The notes beneath the pieces were generated by a model. It did not search any database, was not told the origin of the DNA, and saw only the letters and a program-made list of their open reading frames with translations. From the NCBI RefSeq assembly GCF_007991515.1, contig NZ_BJYM01000016.1, positions 62,001 to 126,000 of the forward strand: a DNA stretch of 64,000 nt, in the 5' to 3' direction. This DNA comes from Oceanobacillus sojae (GTDB lineage: Bacteria > Bacillota > Bacilli > Bacillales > Amphibacillaceae). Made by a program: the position numbers and the translations under genes. Numbering within the stretch: the stretch's first letter is position 1; every line of letters begins with the position of its first letter. Shown here piece after piece: positions 35,783-46,139 of the stretch.

Positions 35783-36369
35783 ATGTTAGAAAACATAGAA
35801 ATTGATTACTTCAACAGCAATGATTCTGATATAGAAAAAATTGCAAAACTATATTGTATGACTTTTTTAACGGATAATATTTTGCTGGAAGATAAAGAAA
35901 ATGCAGTGAAAAATATAAGAAAGCATACCGGTTATGAAGGTTTTATCGGTTTGAAATGCAAGGATGCAAAAGGGAAATTAATTGGTTTGCATATGGCTAT
36001 ACAAGTTTGTCCAAACAATTTTACAGAGAAAAAATTGCTAATCAATTATCAGACGATAAAATAGACTTTTGGTTAGCTGATTGTTTTGAGTTTGTAGAGC
36101 TGGCAGTAAATCACTCTTATAAACGTCTCGGTGTTGCAAGTAAACTGCATGATGAATTATTGGAGAATACGAATTGTGGAACTGCTGTATTAACAACTGC
36201 TATCAAGAACAAGCCTGCATTAAATTTGTATAGGAAGAAAGGATGGGAAGTTATAAAAAAGGATGCACCCATTATTTCAAAGGATAACCTTCAGGTGATT
36301 ATGGGAAAATTACTAAATGGGAATCACTTTAACTTTCCCGAACAATACAAATATAAAAATGAAACATAA
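35783..36369 (+). pseudogene. GNAT-family acetyltransferase interrupted by a frameshift
   Basis: The first frame (35783-36064) gives an acetyltransferase N-terminal half through GKLIGL. The true continuation (AYGYTSLSKQFYREKI, then ELAVNHSYKRLGVASKLHDELL and ALNLYRKKGWEV) is in the next frame, which runs to 36369. One missing base at about 35985-35990 (GGTTTGCATAT) would rejoin them into one GNAT protein of about 195 residues. No other damage is seen, so the lesion is recent, a sequencing error, or conceivably a phase-variable site. Confidence 0.8.
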
Positions 36370-36545
36370 CTTAATAAGAAAAATATACATAAATCTATTG
36401 CCCTAAAAAGGATTTTTTTCTGAACAAACGCTCACTTATTCCGCTCTATATGTTTCTGCAAACAAATAAAAAAGCTTGGAATTACTTGTGCGGACAGGGG
36501 GAAAGCTGAATTTCCCGAAAAAATAAATAAATTTCAAAATACCTC

Positions 36546-36574
36546 TTGCATTATTATACATAATAATGCATAAT
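36546..36574 (+). promoter_or_regulatory. Promoter overlapped by an ArgR-like palindrome, upstream of argG
   Basis: A promoter TTGCAT (36546-36551), 17 bp, CATAAT (36569-36574) coincides with a 24-bp inverted repeat at 36547-36570 (11-bp arms TGCATTATTAT). AT-rich TGCATWATWAT half-sites resemble ARG boxes, so arginine repression by ArgR/AhrC is likely. Confidence 0.6.
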
Positions 36575-36613
36575 AATTCGATAATAGCACATTTATGAGA
36601 GGGGATTTTTTAA

Positions 36614-37867
36614 GTGGCAAAAGACAAGATCGTTTTAGCTTATTCTGGAGGATTAGATACATCTGTAGCAGTAAAGTGGCTGCAGGATAAATATAATTAT
36701 GATGTGATTGCAGTTGCATTGGATGTAGGAGAAGGAAAAGATTTAGAGTTCGTGAAACAAAAAGCGCTGGATGTTGGTGCAATTAAGTCGTACGTGATTG
36801 ATGCGAAAAAGCTTTATTCAGAAGAATATGTATTGCCGGCATTACAGGCTAACCTGTTATACGAAGGAAAATATCCGTTAATTTCAGCATTATCCCGTCC
36901 ATTGATCGCAAAAATACTAGTGGATATTGCAGGAGAAGAAGGAGCAGTAGCTGTAGCGCATGGCTGTACGGGAAAAGGGAATGACCAGGTTCGTTTTGAT
37001 GTTGCATTTACAGCGTTAAATCCTGAATTGAAAATTGTTGCACCAGTTCGTGAATGGGCAATGTCCAGGGAAGAAGAAATTGAGTATGCAAAGGAACATA
37101 ATATTCCAGTTCCAATTAAAAAGGAAAGTCCATATAGTATTGATCAGAACCTGTGGGGCAGAAGTAACGAATGTGGTATTTTAGAGGATCCGTGGGCAGA
37201 GGCGCCAAAGGATGCCTATGATTTAACGCAGGATCCAGAAGATGCACCTGATGAAGCTCAAACAGTTCAGATTACTTTTGAACAAGGAAAGCCAGTTTCA
37301 TTAGATGGCAAAAAATTAGATTTGGATGAATTAATTTTAACTTTGAATGAGATTGCTGGAAAACATGGAGTTGGAAGAATTGATCATGTGGAAAATCGTT
37401 TAGTTGGAATTAAATCAAGAGAGATTTATGAGGCTCCAGCAGCAATGACATTGATTAACGCACATCAGGAACTGGAAGCATTAACTCTGCCTCGTGAAGT
37501 AGCAGAATTTAAACCGATTGTTGAGCAGAAGCTGTCGCAGGCTGTTTACTACGGCTTATGGTACTCACCGTTAACAGAGGCGCTACAAGCCTTTATTGAG
37601 AAGACACAGGAGCATGTTTCTGGTACAGTAAAAGTGAAGCTGTATAAAGGTCATGCACATGTTGTCGGAAGAGAGTCTGCAAACTCCTTATATGACTTTG
37701 ACTTAGCAACTTACAATAAGGACGATGCATTTGACCATGATGCAGCATTAGGATTTATTAAATTATGGGGACTGCCTACACAGGTACATGCTTCAGTAAA
37801 TGGTCCTCAGGGAAAGAAATCGATTGAGAAAGTAAAACTAGAGGTAAAGGAAGCTGTTAATCCGTGA
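36614..37867 (+). CDS. argG: Argininosuccinate synthase
   Basis: A 417-residue enzyme joining citrulline and aspartate with [18 protein letters not shown] (about 9-23) is the PP-loop; [14 protein letters not shown] and [17 protein letters not shown] are the citrulline and aspartate segments. It is slightly longer than many. The start is GTG with GAGAGGGG nine bases upstream. Its stop overlaps the argH start (GTGA), so the pair is translationally coupled. Cytosolic, penultimate step of arginine synthesis. Confidence 0.97.
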   Translation: MAKDKIVLAYSGGLDTSVAVKWLQDKYNYDVIAVALDVGEGKDLEFVKQKALDVGAIKSYVIDAKKLYSEEYVLPALQANLLYEGKYPLISALSRPLIAKILVDIAGEEGAVAVAHGCTGKGNDQVRFDVAFTALNPELKIVAPVREWAMSREEEIEYAKEHNIPVPIKKESPYSIDQNLWGRSNECGILEDPWAEAPKDAYDLTQDPEDAPDEAQTVQITFEQGKPVSLDGKKLDLDELILTLNEIAGKHGVGRIDHVENRLVGIKSREIYEAPAAMTLINAHQELEALTLPREVAEFKPIVEQKLSQAVYYGLWYSPLTEALQAFIEKTQEHVSGTVKVKLYKGHAHVVGRESANSLYDFDLATYNKDDAFDHDAALGFIKLWGLPTQVHASVNGPQGKKSIEKVKLEVKEAVNP

Positions 37868-39240
37868 AATTATGGGGTGGAAGATTTACAAAACCAACGA
37901 ATGAATTAGTCGACGAGTATACCTCGTCGATTCGTTTTGACCAGAAGTTAGCAAAATATGATATTAAAGGCAGTCTGGCTCATGTTGCTATGTTGAAAAA
38001 ATGCGGTATCATACCTGCTCAAGAAGCCGACCAGATTGCTGAGGGCTTGAAAAAGGTTCTCAGTAAGATTGAAGCAGGGGAAGCAGAGCTATCTGAGGCA
38101 GATGAAGATATTCATATGAATGTGGAACGGCTGCTGATTGAAGAGATTGGACAAGTGGGTGGCAAGCTTCATACCGGACGCAGCAGAAACGACCAGGTAG
38201 CTTTGGATATGCGTCTGTATGCAAGGGAAGCTATCTCCGAATTAAAATCACTATTAAAAACAGTCCAGCAGGCACTCATTGGGCAGGCAAAAGCAAACAT
38301 AGATGTCATTATGCCTGGATATACGCACTTACAGCGTGCTCAGCCTGTTTTATTTGCGCATCATATGATGGCGTACGTATTTATGTTTCAACGCGATGTG
38401 GAACGTCTGGAGGACAGTTTGAAGCGCGTAAATAAGTCACCATTAGGTGCAGGAGCACTGGCAGGTACAACCTTCCCGATTGATCGTAGTTTTGTAGCTG
38501 AGCAGCTTGATTTTGACGGGATTTGTGAAAACAGCCTGGATGCTGTAAGTGACCGTGATTTTGTAGTGGAATTCCTTTCCAACGGTTCTTTAATCGGCAC
38601 ACATTTGTCCCGTCTTTGTGAAGAACTGGTACAGTGGTCAAGCGCAGAATTTAATTTTGTTGAGCTGGATGATTCCTATACAACAGGAAGCAGCATGATG
38701 CCACAGAAGAAAAACCCGGATGTAGCAGAGCTTGTTCGCGGAAAGACCGGGCGTCTTTACGGTAATCTTATCGGGATGCTGACTACCTTAAAGGGCTTGC
38801 CTTTGGCATATAATAAAGATATGCAAGAGGATAAAGAGGGGATGTTTGACTCTCACGAGACACTGAAAGGCGCGCTACAGCTCTTTGCCGGGATGATTGG
38901 ATCAATGGAAATAAATAAGGAAAGTATGTACAACGCTGTTACGAATGATTACTCCAATGCCACTGATTTAGCAGATTATCTGGTGAATAAAGGGCTTACC
39001 TTCCGTGAATCACATGCCGTTGTCGGACAGGTTGTTTTAAATTGTATTCAAGCAGGAACTTATCTGCTTGACCTGAGCTTAAAAGAGTTTAAACAATATT
39101 CAGAGGTTATTGAAGCGGATATTTATGAAGCGTTGAAGCCGGAAACGGTTGTTAATGCAAGGTCTGCTGCCGGCGGTACGGCAAAACAAAGTGTGCTGGA
39201 GCAAATTGCGAAGGCAGAGCAATTATTGGAATCGTCTTAA
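37864..39240 (+). CDS. argH: Argininosuccinate lyase
   Basis: A 458-residue fumarase/aspartase-superfamily enzyme releasing arginine and fumarate. The superfamily signature is [11 protein letters not shown] (catalytic serine loop), with [15 protein letters not shown] and [12 protein letters not shown] as further active-site segments. The start is GTG, overlapping the argG stop by four bases. No fused acetyltransferase domain. Confidence 0.97.
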   Translation: MKLWGGRFTKPTNELVDEYTSSIRFDQKLAKYDIKGSLAHVAMLKKCGIIPAQEADQIAEGLKKVLSKIEAGEAELSEADEDIHMNVERLLIEEIGQVGGKLHTGRSRNDQVALDMRLYAREAISELKSLLKTVQQALIGQAKANIDVIMPGYTHLQRAQPVLFAHHMMAYVFMFQRDVERLEDSLKRVNKSPLGAGALAGTTFPIDRSFVAEQLDFDGICENSLDAVSDRDFVVEFLSNGSLIGTHLSRLCEELVQWSSAEFNFVELDDSYTTGSSMMPQKKNPDVAELVRGKTGRLYGNLIGMLTTLKGLPLAYNKDMQEDKEGMFDSHETLKGALQLFAGMIGSMEINKESMYNAVTNDYSNATDLADYLVNKGLTFRESHAVVGQVVLNCIQAGTYLLDLSLKEFKQYSEVIEADIYEALKPETVVNARSAAGGTAKQSVLEQIAKAEQLLESS

Positions 39241-39274
39241 GTAAATGAGGTATAGTAGATAAGTGAGATAAAAT

Positions 39275-39312
39275 AACAGAGCTCATATCAATTGCTGATG
39301 AGCTCTGTTATT
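39275..39312 (+). terminator. Terminator of argGH
   Basis: A perfect 12-bp stem AACAGAGCTCAT (39275-39286) and ATGAGCTCTGTT (39298-39309), with a short following T-run. Confidence 0.85.
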
Positions 39313-39497
39313 TTGCAACGAAAAATAAAATAGAACGGATTAAAAATATCTGAAAATGGGAAAATAAAAGCAATAAGACAGAAGAGTACTGCTTTTTCCT
39401 TTTTAATATAGCAGCTGTTTTCAGGATTTCCTTTAGAGAATACCCTGAATTCCTTGTTTTTTTAAGTTCTATTTTATAGAAAAGGCGGTTAGGTATA

Positions 39498-40364
39498 ATG
39501 AAATTAATTGCATCAGATATGGATGGAACATTACTTAATGAAAATGGAGAAATTAGCGAGGCAAATGCGGAAGCAGTAAAAATAGCTGTGGAGAAAGGTA
39601 TTGAGTTTATTGTAGCAACAGGCAGATCCTATCATGCTGCGAATATCCCTCTGCAGGCGGCGGGGATAACCTGTCCGGTAGTGAGCTTAAATGGAGCTGT
39701 AACATACCTGGAAAACGGGAAACAAATAAACAGTATTCCTATGGACAAGCAGGTAGCTGCGCGAATTGCCAATGAGTGCAGCAAGCTGGGGATGTATGTA
39801 GAGTTATTTACAAATAAAGGAGTTCTTTCTGAAAGCAGGGAGCATTTTTTAGATGTGCTTATCGATATTATGCGTTCAGCTAATCCAGATATTTCCGAGG
39901 AAGAAATGCGCGAAATGGTAGAACAGCGATTTCAATTAGAGGAAGTTTCCTTTGTGGAAAGCTTGCAGACAGCATTAAAAGATGAGAATGTAGAAATCTA
40001 TAAAATTCTCACCTTTGCGTTTGAGGAAAATCAGCTGGAGGAGGCTAAGAGAAAGCTTCGCGATGAAACAGGAGCAGTGATTACCTCTTCTGGAGATACG
40101 AATCTTGAATTTAACCATCCAAAAGCTCAAAAAGGTTTAGCTATTCAGAAGTATATTGAGGATAAGGACTGGTCAATGGAAGACGTCATGACAATGGGTG
40201 ATAACTGGAATGATGCGAGTATGCTGGAAATGGCTGGACGTGGTGTCGCTATGGGCAACGCCTCTGATAAAATCAAGAAGCTATGCGATTATGAAACGGT
40301 GGCAAATGATCAAGACGGTGTAGCAAAAGCTATTGAAGAGATGTTAAGAGAATTGGATAAATAA
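39498..40364 (+). CDS. Cof-type HAD-family phosphatase
   Basis: A 288-residue haloacid-dehalogenase hydrolase of class IIB. Motif I is DMDGTLLN (7-14), motif II VATGRSYH (about 38-45), motif III a lysine in HPKAQKG, and motif IV MGDNWNDASMLEMA (about 233-246). Members dephosphorylate sugar phosphates, FMN precursors or PLP; the substrate is unknown. RBS AAAGGCGG. Confidence 0.92.
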   Translation: MKLIASDMDGTLLNENGEISEANAEAVKIAVEKGIEFIVATGRSYHAANIPLQAAGITCPVVSLNGAVTYLENGKQINSIPMDKQVAARIANECSKLGMYVELFTNKGVLSESREHFLDVLIDIMRSANPDISEEEMREMVEQRFQLEEVSFVESLQTALKDENVEIYKILTFAFEENQLEEAKRKLRDETGAVITSSGDTNLEFNHPKAQKGLAIQKYIEDKDWSMEDVMTMGDNWNDASMLEMAGRGVAMGNASDKIKKLCDYETVANDQDGVAKAIEEMLRELDK

Positions 40365-40367
40365 AAT

Positions 40368-40403
40368 AAAGATGCCAAGCTGAGAATTAGCTTGGCATCT
40401 TTA
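40368..40403. terminator. Bidirectional terminator between the HAD gene and yutJ
   Basis: A perfect 14-bp stem AAAGATGCCAAGCT (40368-40381) with AGCTTGGCATCTTT (40389-40402), serving convergent genes. Confidence 0.92.
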
Positions 40404-40405
40404 TT

Positions 40406-41467
40406 TTAATGTCTTTTACTTAACCATAGTACACCAGATTTTGCGAGTCTCGGCAATAATCCTGTCATTGGCTTTTTAGCCATATTTCCAAATCCGTCTG
40501 ATTTTCCTAAGGAACCTAAAGTTCCTTTTAATTTGAGAGGTTTCGGCTTCTTCGGCTGCTTTTCGTTTAAAACAGCTAGAAGAATTTCTGCAATCTGTTC
40601 TCCCTGCAGACCGGCAAGCTGGGCGCTTGGCGAATATTCACTGGAAGCACAATCACCCAAAACATATACAGAAGGATCTTCCGGAACCTGATAAAAATCA
40701 TTGACGACTACTTTACCGTGCCGATCTTTAGTATATGGAAGCTCACGCACAAGCCAATTAGGCTGTACTCCGGCAGTCCAAATGGTAACATCATTTAAAT
40801 AGCAAACGCCGTTATTGCATACGCCATCATGTTCTACATATTCCACCGTTGAATTATGTATCACATCCACATTATTTTCTGTCAGCCATCTTTCTACATA
40901 AGCCTGGATTTTGCTGTCCAGGGTTTTTAATACGGTATCTCCCCGGTCAAGGAGGCGGATATTTAAGTCTGGTCTGCTTTCACGAATTTCAGAAGCAACC
41001 TCAATACCACTTAAGCCCGCCCCGATAACAGATACTTTTCCATATGCCTTTAAGTTCCCTACTGCAACACCAGCTTTTCTTGCTTTCGCAAAGGTTTGAA
41101 CGCTTTCTGTGTATTCCTCTGCTCCAGGGATTCCATGATAATTGTCCTCGCAGCCTAATCCGATAATCAAATAATCGTAGAGAACAATGGAATCTTCATC
41201 TTGAATAATAATCTGTTTATTATCCACATCAATTTTTGTGATTTCCCGAAAAATATATTTTATGCGGGAATCATCTGGAAAATCAACGCGGACATCATGG
41301 TCTGCTGAAGTTCCAGCAGCAATTGCATAGAACTCGGTTTTCAGTGAACGGAATGGATTACGGTCAATTACAGTTATATGTATATTATCGGATAATGTTT
41401 GGCTAAGAAGGCCAAGCAGCGTTTTAACACCGCCATATCCACCTCCAACAAGAACAACTCGCTTCAT
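40406..41467 (-). CDS. yutJ: NADH dehydrogenase-like flavoprotein YutJ
   Basis: A 353-residue two-dinucleotide-binding-domain flavoprotein of the type II NADH dehydrogenase class. FAD site GGGYGGVKTL (8-17); NAD site VIGAGLSGIEVASEIRES (about 145-162); the second FAD contact is VYVLGDCASS (about 266-275). It aligns along its length with B. subtilis YutJ, including RNPFRSLKTEFYAIAAGT. Whether it donates electrons to quinone is unproven. Confidence 0.92.
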   Translation of the reverse strand: MKRVVLVGGGYGGVKTLLGLLSQTLSDNIHITVIDRNPFRSLKTEFYAIAAGTSADHDVRVDFPDDSRIKYIFREITKIDVDNKQIIIQDEDSIVLYDYLIIGLGCEDNYHGIPGAEEYTESVQTFAKARKAGVAVGNLKAYGKVSVIGAGLSGIEVASEIRESRPDLNIRLLDRGDTVLKTLDSKIQAYVERWLTENNVDVIHNSTVEYVEHDGVCNNGVCYLNDVTIWTAGVQPNWLVRELPYTKDRHGKVVVNDFYQVPEDPSVYVLGDCASSEYSPSAQLAGLQGEQIAEILLAVLNEKQPKKPKPLKLKGTLGSLGKSDGFGNMAKKPMTGLLPRLAKSGVLWLSKRH

Positions 41468-41807
41468 TGTGTTACACCCCTTATTTAATTTGAAACTCTT
41501 CCAGATACTAGCGTAACAAATTATGAAGGCGATGTCATTAAGATTAAGGCAGTAGTTTGTTAATCGTAAAAGGATAATTTATTCAAAAAAGTCAATCTAT
41601 TATAGGGGTTTTTAGTTTTTCTAAAGCAACTAATATTAGAGGAGAAAATTCATTAAGAAAAGGCCTTTTTTCTTCAAATAAAATTTTACATTTATTTAAT
41701 AATTAATAATAATTGGATTTTCCTTTTTTGTCTTCATAAAATTGTGACTTAGGTGTATACTGTTCGAGTTCAACATAGAAAGTAAGAGGCATAAGGAGGA
41801 AATTGTT
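41468..41807. other. Intergenic region before glpT with a possible cre site
   Basis: TGAAGGCGATGTCA at 41524-41537 matches 13 of 14 positions of the CcpA cre consensus and could mediate glucose repression of glpT, though it is 270 bases from the start codon. The rest is AT-rich with no gene seen. Confidence 0.4.
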
Positions 41808-43160
41808 TTGTTTAAGATGTTTAAGCCAGCACCGGAAAAAGAGAGGCTGCCTGAAGATCAAATTGATTCCCATTATAAGAGACTCCGTTTTCAAGTGTTT
41901 ATGGGAATATTTATTGGTTACGCAGCATACTATTTACTTCGTAAGAACTTTTCCCTGGCAATGCCTGGATTAATTGAAGAAGGGTATTCTAAGGGCGAGC
42001 TTGGAATTGCGCTATCTGCTGTATCCTTAGCATACGGAATCAGTAAATTTATTATGGGTACTGTATCAGACAGGAGTAATCCACGCGTCTTTTTAACAAG
42101 CGGGCTCGTATTATCTGCTGTTGTCAGTTTATTAATGGGGTTTGTTCCATTCTTTACATCTTCTATTGCTATTATGTTTGTTATGATGTTTTTACTAGGA
42201 TGGTTTCAAGTTATGGGATGGCCTCCATCAGGACGTACCCTCGTTCACTGGTATAGTGTAAGTGAACGCGGTACAAAGACTTCAATTTGGAATGTTGCCC
42301 ATAATGTTGGCGGAGGATTAATGGCTCCAATTGCAACATTAGGAATGACTATCTTTGCTGGAAGCTATTTCGTAGGCTATGAAGGTGTATTTATCCTCCC
42401 AGGGATTGTTGCTCTGCTGCTTGCAGTTGTTGCATATATGCTAATTCGTGATACTCCCCAATCAGAAGGATTGCCGCCAATTGAGGAATATCGTAACGAC
42501 TATCCGACAAACAATAAAAAAACATTAGAAACAGAATTAACAACGAAAGAAATTCTTTTCAAATATGTTTTAAATAATAAATGGGTATGGGCAATTGCAT
42601 TCGCCAATATATTCGTTTATTTTGTGCGTTATGGAGTGCTGGACTGGGCTCCCACCTACTTGAATGAATCAAAAGGATTTGAAATGAGTGAATCCAGTTT
42701 CGCTTATTTCTTATACGAATGGGCTGGAATTCCAGGTACACTGCTATGTGGTTGGATTTCCGATAAATTCTTTAAAGGCCGTCGCGGGCCTGCCGGCGTG
42801 GTCTTTATGTTCGGAGTACTGCTTGCTGTTCTTGTTTACTGGCTGAATCCGGCTGGAAATCCGATGATTGATAATGCAGCATTAATTGCTATTGGCTTCT
42901 TAATCTATGGACCGGTTATGTTGATCGGTTTACAAGCGTTGGACTTAGTACCTAAGAAAGCAGCTGGGACTGCAGCAGGATTAACAGGCTTATTTGGTTA
43001 CCTGGGCGGTGCAGTAACAGCCAATATCATTATGGGTTATGTTATTGATCACTTTGGCTGGGGAGGAAGCTTTATATTATTAATTGTTTCCTGTGCCTTG
43101 GCAATGTTTGTCTTTGCATTAACTTGGAATGTGCGCGGACAAGAAGTTGTAAAGAATTAA
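41808..43160 (+). CDS. glpT: Glycerol-3-phosphate transporter
   Basis: A 450-residue MFS antiporter with twelve spans, exchanging glycerol-3-phosphate for phosphate. [19 protein letters not shown] (span 1, with the substrate-site arginine) is the GlpT/organophosphate-antiporter signature. Further markers are [18 protein letters not shown] and the repeat loop [10 protein letters not shown]. The start is TTG with AAGGAGG eight bases upstream. No glpQ follows. Monocistronic. Confidence 0.95.
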   Translation: MFKMFKPAPEKERLPEDQIDSHYKRLRFQVFMGIFIGYAAYYLLRKNFSLAMPGLIEEGYSKGELGIALSAVSLAYGISKFIMGTVSDRSNPRVFLTSGLVLSAVVSLLMGFVPFFTSSIAIMFVMMFLLGWFQVMGWPPSGRTLVHWYSVSERGTKTSIWNVAHNVGGGLMAPIATLGMTIFAGSYFVGYEGVFILPGIVALLLAVVAYMLIRDTPQSEGLPPIEEYRNDYPTNNKKTLETELTTKEILFKYVLNNKWVWAIAFANIFVYFVRYGVLDWAPTYLNESKGFEMSESSFAYFLYEWAGIPGTLLCGWISDKFFKGRRGPAGVVFMFGVLLAVLVYWLNPAGNPMIDNAALIAIGFLIYGPVMLIGLQALDLVPKKAAGTAAGLTGLFGYLGGAVTANIIMGYVIDHFGWGGSFILLIVSCALAMFVFALTWNVRGQEVVKN

Positions 43161-43194
43161 AATCAGAAAAATATTTTTTGTTTAGACGAAAGAA

Positions 43195-43240
43195 AAAAGT
43201 GGCAGTATCTCTTTATATTTATGAGATATGTCACTTTTTT
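43195..43240 (+). terminator. Terminator of glpT
   Basis: AAAAAGTGGCA and TATCTC pair with GAGATA and TGTCACTTTTT, followed by further T. Confidence 0.85.
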
Positions 43241-43364
43241 TATGGGAAAATATTAAAAAAGGGAATAGCTTGCTAGAGTTTTAGAAATAATGGTACGATT
43301 AAGAGTGCTTTTTGATTAATAAGTTAAAACATTTTATAGATAATAGAAGAAAAAGGAGTTGCCT

Positions 43365-45233
43365 ATGGCAGGAATGAAATCAATCCCGTTTACTGTAGCA
43401 AAAAATGAGCAATTTTTTGATCGCTTAGGAGATTATATCGGCGATGTTTTTTATGATATTTTACCTGAACAAGGCTTTGAGCTGCGCGATGAACAAATTT
43501 ATATGGCATTTCAGCTCGAGCAGGCTTTTAAGCATAAAAAGACAATCTTTGCAGAAGCAGGTGTCGGAACAGGGAAAACGATTGTCTATCTATTGTATGC
43601 AATTTGTTATGCCCGTTATATGAGAAAGCCGGTTATTATTTCATGTGCTGATGAAACATTGATTGAACAGCTGGTCAAAGAAGGCGGAGATATTGATAAG
43701 CTTGAAAAAGCACTTGGCTTGGAAGTAGATGTCCGTTTGGCTAAAGCACGTGAAAATTATCTTTGCATGAAAAAACTGGACCCTTTGTCCGAATACACTG
43801 AGGATGAAGAAATTCTGGATGTACATGATTCTGTTCCAGACTTTGTTTTTGATCAGGGTATCTCGATGCAGTCATTTTATCCTTACGGGGACCGGAAAGA
43901 TTACCCATGGCTTTCTGATAAGCAATGGGAGCAGATTGGCTGGGACCCTTTGAAGCAGTGTGCAACATGTGACTTTAGACATCGTAGTGCGCAGACATTG
44001 CATCGTGATTATTATCGCCATGCCCAGGATATTATTATCTGCTCACATGATTTTTACATGGAGCATGTCTGGACGAAAGAATCACGGATAAGAGAAGGCC
44101 AGCTTCCATTACTTCCAGAAGCAGGTGCAGTTGTGTTTGATGAAGGGCATCTGCTGGAATTTTCAGCACAAAAAGGGTTAACCTATCGTTTTAACTATCA
44201 GAATATCACAAATGTCCTGACAGGATACCAGGGGCAGGATGTTCGGGAAGAATCGCTGCAATTAGCAGAGGACATTATGACGCTTCATGATGATTGGTTT
44301 GATCTTATTACAGAAATTGCAGTACGTGTAGAAGGATCTAATCGGCTGGAAATCCCAAGAAATCCAAAAATGATTGAGATGGCTGAGCGATTAGAAAAAA
44401 TGGTTCAAGAGTTATTAGAACAGCTAGTTTTTGATGCAGAATTGTTTACTATGGATGCGTATCATACAAAGATTATTGAAGAATATCTGGAATTTTTCAC
44501 GTACGGGTTATCGATTTTCCTAAAGGATGATGAGGGAGTTTACTGGCTGGAAGAGGATGGAGATGAAAGTAGTCTGGTTATTATGCCGAGGCTCGTAGAG
44601 GATGTTTTGCGGGAAGAAGTATTCCAAAAAAATATTCCATTTATTTTCTCTTCCGCAACGCTTTCTCAGGATGGTGACTTCTCGTATACTGCAAGAAGTC
44701 TGGGTGTTGATTCATATGAGTCATTTTCTGTCGAATCCCCATTTGAATATGAGAAAGTACGTACGATAAAAGATCATAGCTATACGGATGATACAGAAAA
44801 GTTTGAAGGAATTGCGCAGCAGCTTCAGGATAATGAAGGCCACAGCCTTATTTTATTCCGTTCCGAAGAGGAGATGCAGGTGTTCCGGGAATGGGCGCAA
44901 GAAAAGGAATGGTCATTTGACTTATTATTTGAGGGTGACAAGGAAATCAGTGAATTGGTTCGTACGTTCCAATTAAACGCTTCTTCCACGCTTTGTGCAT
45001 ATCATTTATGGGAAGGGCTGGATGTACCAGGGGAATCATTAACACAGGTTATTATTGCTTCCTTGCCATATCCGCCGGATGATCCTGTATTTAAAGCAAA
45101 ACGCAAGCATGCAGGGAATCCATATGAAGAAATCGATTTACCTTATATGCAGCTTCGTTTAAAACAAGGTATAGGCCGTTTAATCCGTACGGAGCACGAT
45201 AAAGGAGTTGTGCATATTTGGAAACAGGCTTAA
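43365..45233 (+). CDS. DinG/XPD-type ATP-dependent DNA helicase (YpvA-like)
   Basis: About 622 residues, superfamily 2. Motif I AEAGVGTGKT (63-72), Walker B VFDEGH (DEAH-type), a later FIFSSATLS, and motif VI QGIGRLIRTEHDKG (C-terminus). The region between motifs I and II should hold a 4Fe-4S cluster: C134, C199 and C202 are present, but the fourth position, five residues after C202, is S208. It unwinds 5'-tailed DNA or R-loops in repair. Start at ATG 43365 with AAAAGGAG six bases upstream; TTG 43359 is too close to the site. Not fused to an exonuclease domain. Confidence 0.9.
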   Translation: MAGMKSIPFTVAKNEQFFDRLGDYIGDVFYDILPEQGFELRDEQIYMAFQLEQAFKHKKTIFAEAGVGTGKTIVYLLYAICYARYMRKPVIISCADETLIEQLVKEGGDIDKLEKALGLEVDVRLAKARENYLCMKKLDPLSEYTEDEEILDVHDSVPDFVFDQGISMQSFYPYGDRKDYPWLSDKQWEQIGWDPLKQCATCDFRHRSAQTLHRDYYRHAQDIIICSHDFYMEHVWTKESRIREGQLPLLPEAGAVVFDEGHLLEFSAQKGLTYRFNYQNITNVLTGYQGQDVREESLQLAEDIMTLHDDWFDLITEIAVRVEGSNRLEIPRNPKMIEMAERLEKMVQELLEQLVFDAELFTMDAYHTKIIEEYLEFFTYGLSIFLKDDEGVYWLEEDGDESSLVIMPRLVEDVLREEVFQKNIPFIFSSATLSQDGDFSYTARSLGVDSYESFSVESPFEYEKVRTIKDHSYTDDTEKFEGIAQQLQDNEGHSLILFRSEEEMQVFREWAQEKEWSFDLLFEGDKEISELVRTFQLNASSTLCAYHLWEGLDVPGESLTQVIIASLPYPPDDPVFKAKRKHAGNPYEEIDLPYMQLRLKQGIGRLIRTEHDKGVVHIWKQA

Positions 45234-45287
45234 ATCTAAAACGCTCTGTTCGCCGGACAGAAGTTTTTAAGATTAAACAACAGTTTG

Positions 45288-45335
45288 AACAAAAAGACCC
45301 TTGATACGTTTAGACGTATTAAAGGTCTTTTTGTT
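45288..45335. terminator. Bidirectional terminator between helicase and Nudix genes
   Basis: A long stem: AACAAAAAGACC pairs with GGTCTTTTTGTT, enclosing ATACG/CGTAT. It overlaps the end of the minus-strand gene. Confidence 0.88.
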
Positions 45336-45948
45336 CATTAATCAAGTCGATAAAATGTGTAAGGATTTTAGCAGTAAGCCCCCAAATAGTTTTATCATCA
45401 TATCGGTAGAAGAGTTCTTCCAGAGCCCTGATACGCCATTCATAGTCCTCACCGCCGACAATAAGATGGTAAGGGAAGTTGTCCTCTGGCTGTATTTCCA
45501 GATGCACTTTATATTTTTCGGGTGTATTCTCTAAGAAGAAGGAGAGCGGCACAGTAAAAATATGATCCACTTCATCAGGATTTGGTTGGATATTTTTTAG
45601 GTTTTTCAGCTTTCCGATAAAAGGATAAATGATTCTTCCTAAATCATTTACAATATAATCGAGCGGAATTGGTTCGGATATATCTTGTTTTGTTATACCC
45701 AGTTCTTCAATTGTTTCCCGGATAGCAGTATAATCAGGGCTCTTATCTTCCGGATCCATGCGTCCTCCTGGAAAACAGATATCTCCCGGCTGGCTTCTTA
45801 AGTTCATCGAGCGGACTTCAAAGAGAATATGAGTTTCTCCATTCACTTCAATCAAAGGAATCAAAACAGAAGATCGTTTAAAGTGCTGATGTCCCATTAA
45901 TGCAGGAGTACGATCTTTTAATTCGTTCAGAATATTTTCTATCTGCAT
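45319..45948 (-). CDS. CoA pyrophosphatase (Nudix, NudL/YeaB type)
   Basis: A 209-residue Nudix hydrolase. The CoA-specific signature is visible as LFEVRSMNLRSQPGDICFPGG (about 42-62), overlapping the start of the Nudix box GGRMDPEDKSPDYTAIRETIEELG. It cleaves CoA and its oxidised or acyl forms to 3',5'-ADP and phosphopantetheine. Monocistronic. Confidence 0.92.
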   Translation of the reverse strand: MQIENILNELKDRTPALMGHQHFKRSSVLIPLIEVNGETHILFEVRSMNLRSQPGDICFPGGRMDPEDKSPDYTAIRETIEELGITKQDISEPIPLDYIVNDLGRIIYPFIGKLKNLKNIQPNPDEVDHIFTVPLSFFLENTPEKYKVHLEIQPEDNFPYHLIVGGEDYEWRIRALEELFYRYDDKTIWGLTAKILTHFIDLINEQKDL

Positions 45949-46139
45949 GCCGTATCCTCCCTAAATTTCTTACTAAGTTCTATTTCCATTCTAGTATGCT
46001 TTCAGGCTGCTGTCATGTATAGCGTTTAGAATCTATAATATGTATACGAGTTGAAATTTATCCTTTTTAGACAACATGTTAATATAAAGATAACAATTTC
46101 TGCTAGAATAAGAATTGAAATGAGAAAGGCGGGTGCGAG

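Noticed and set aside
41641-41680. A purine/pyrimidine-rich stretch with AAGAAAAGGCCTTTTTTCTT as a terminator
   Set aside because: The two arms are not true complements when aligned; no transcript to end there.
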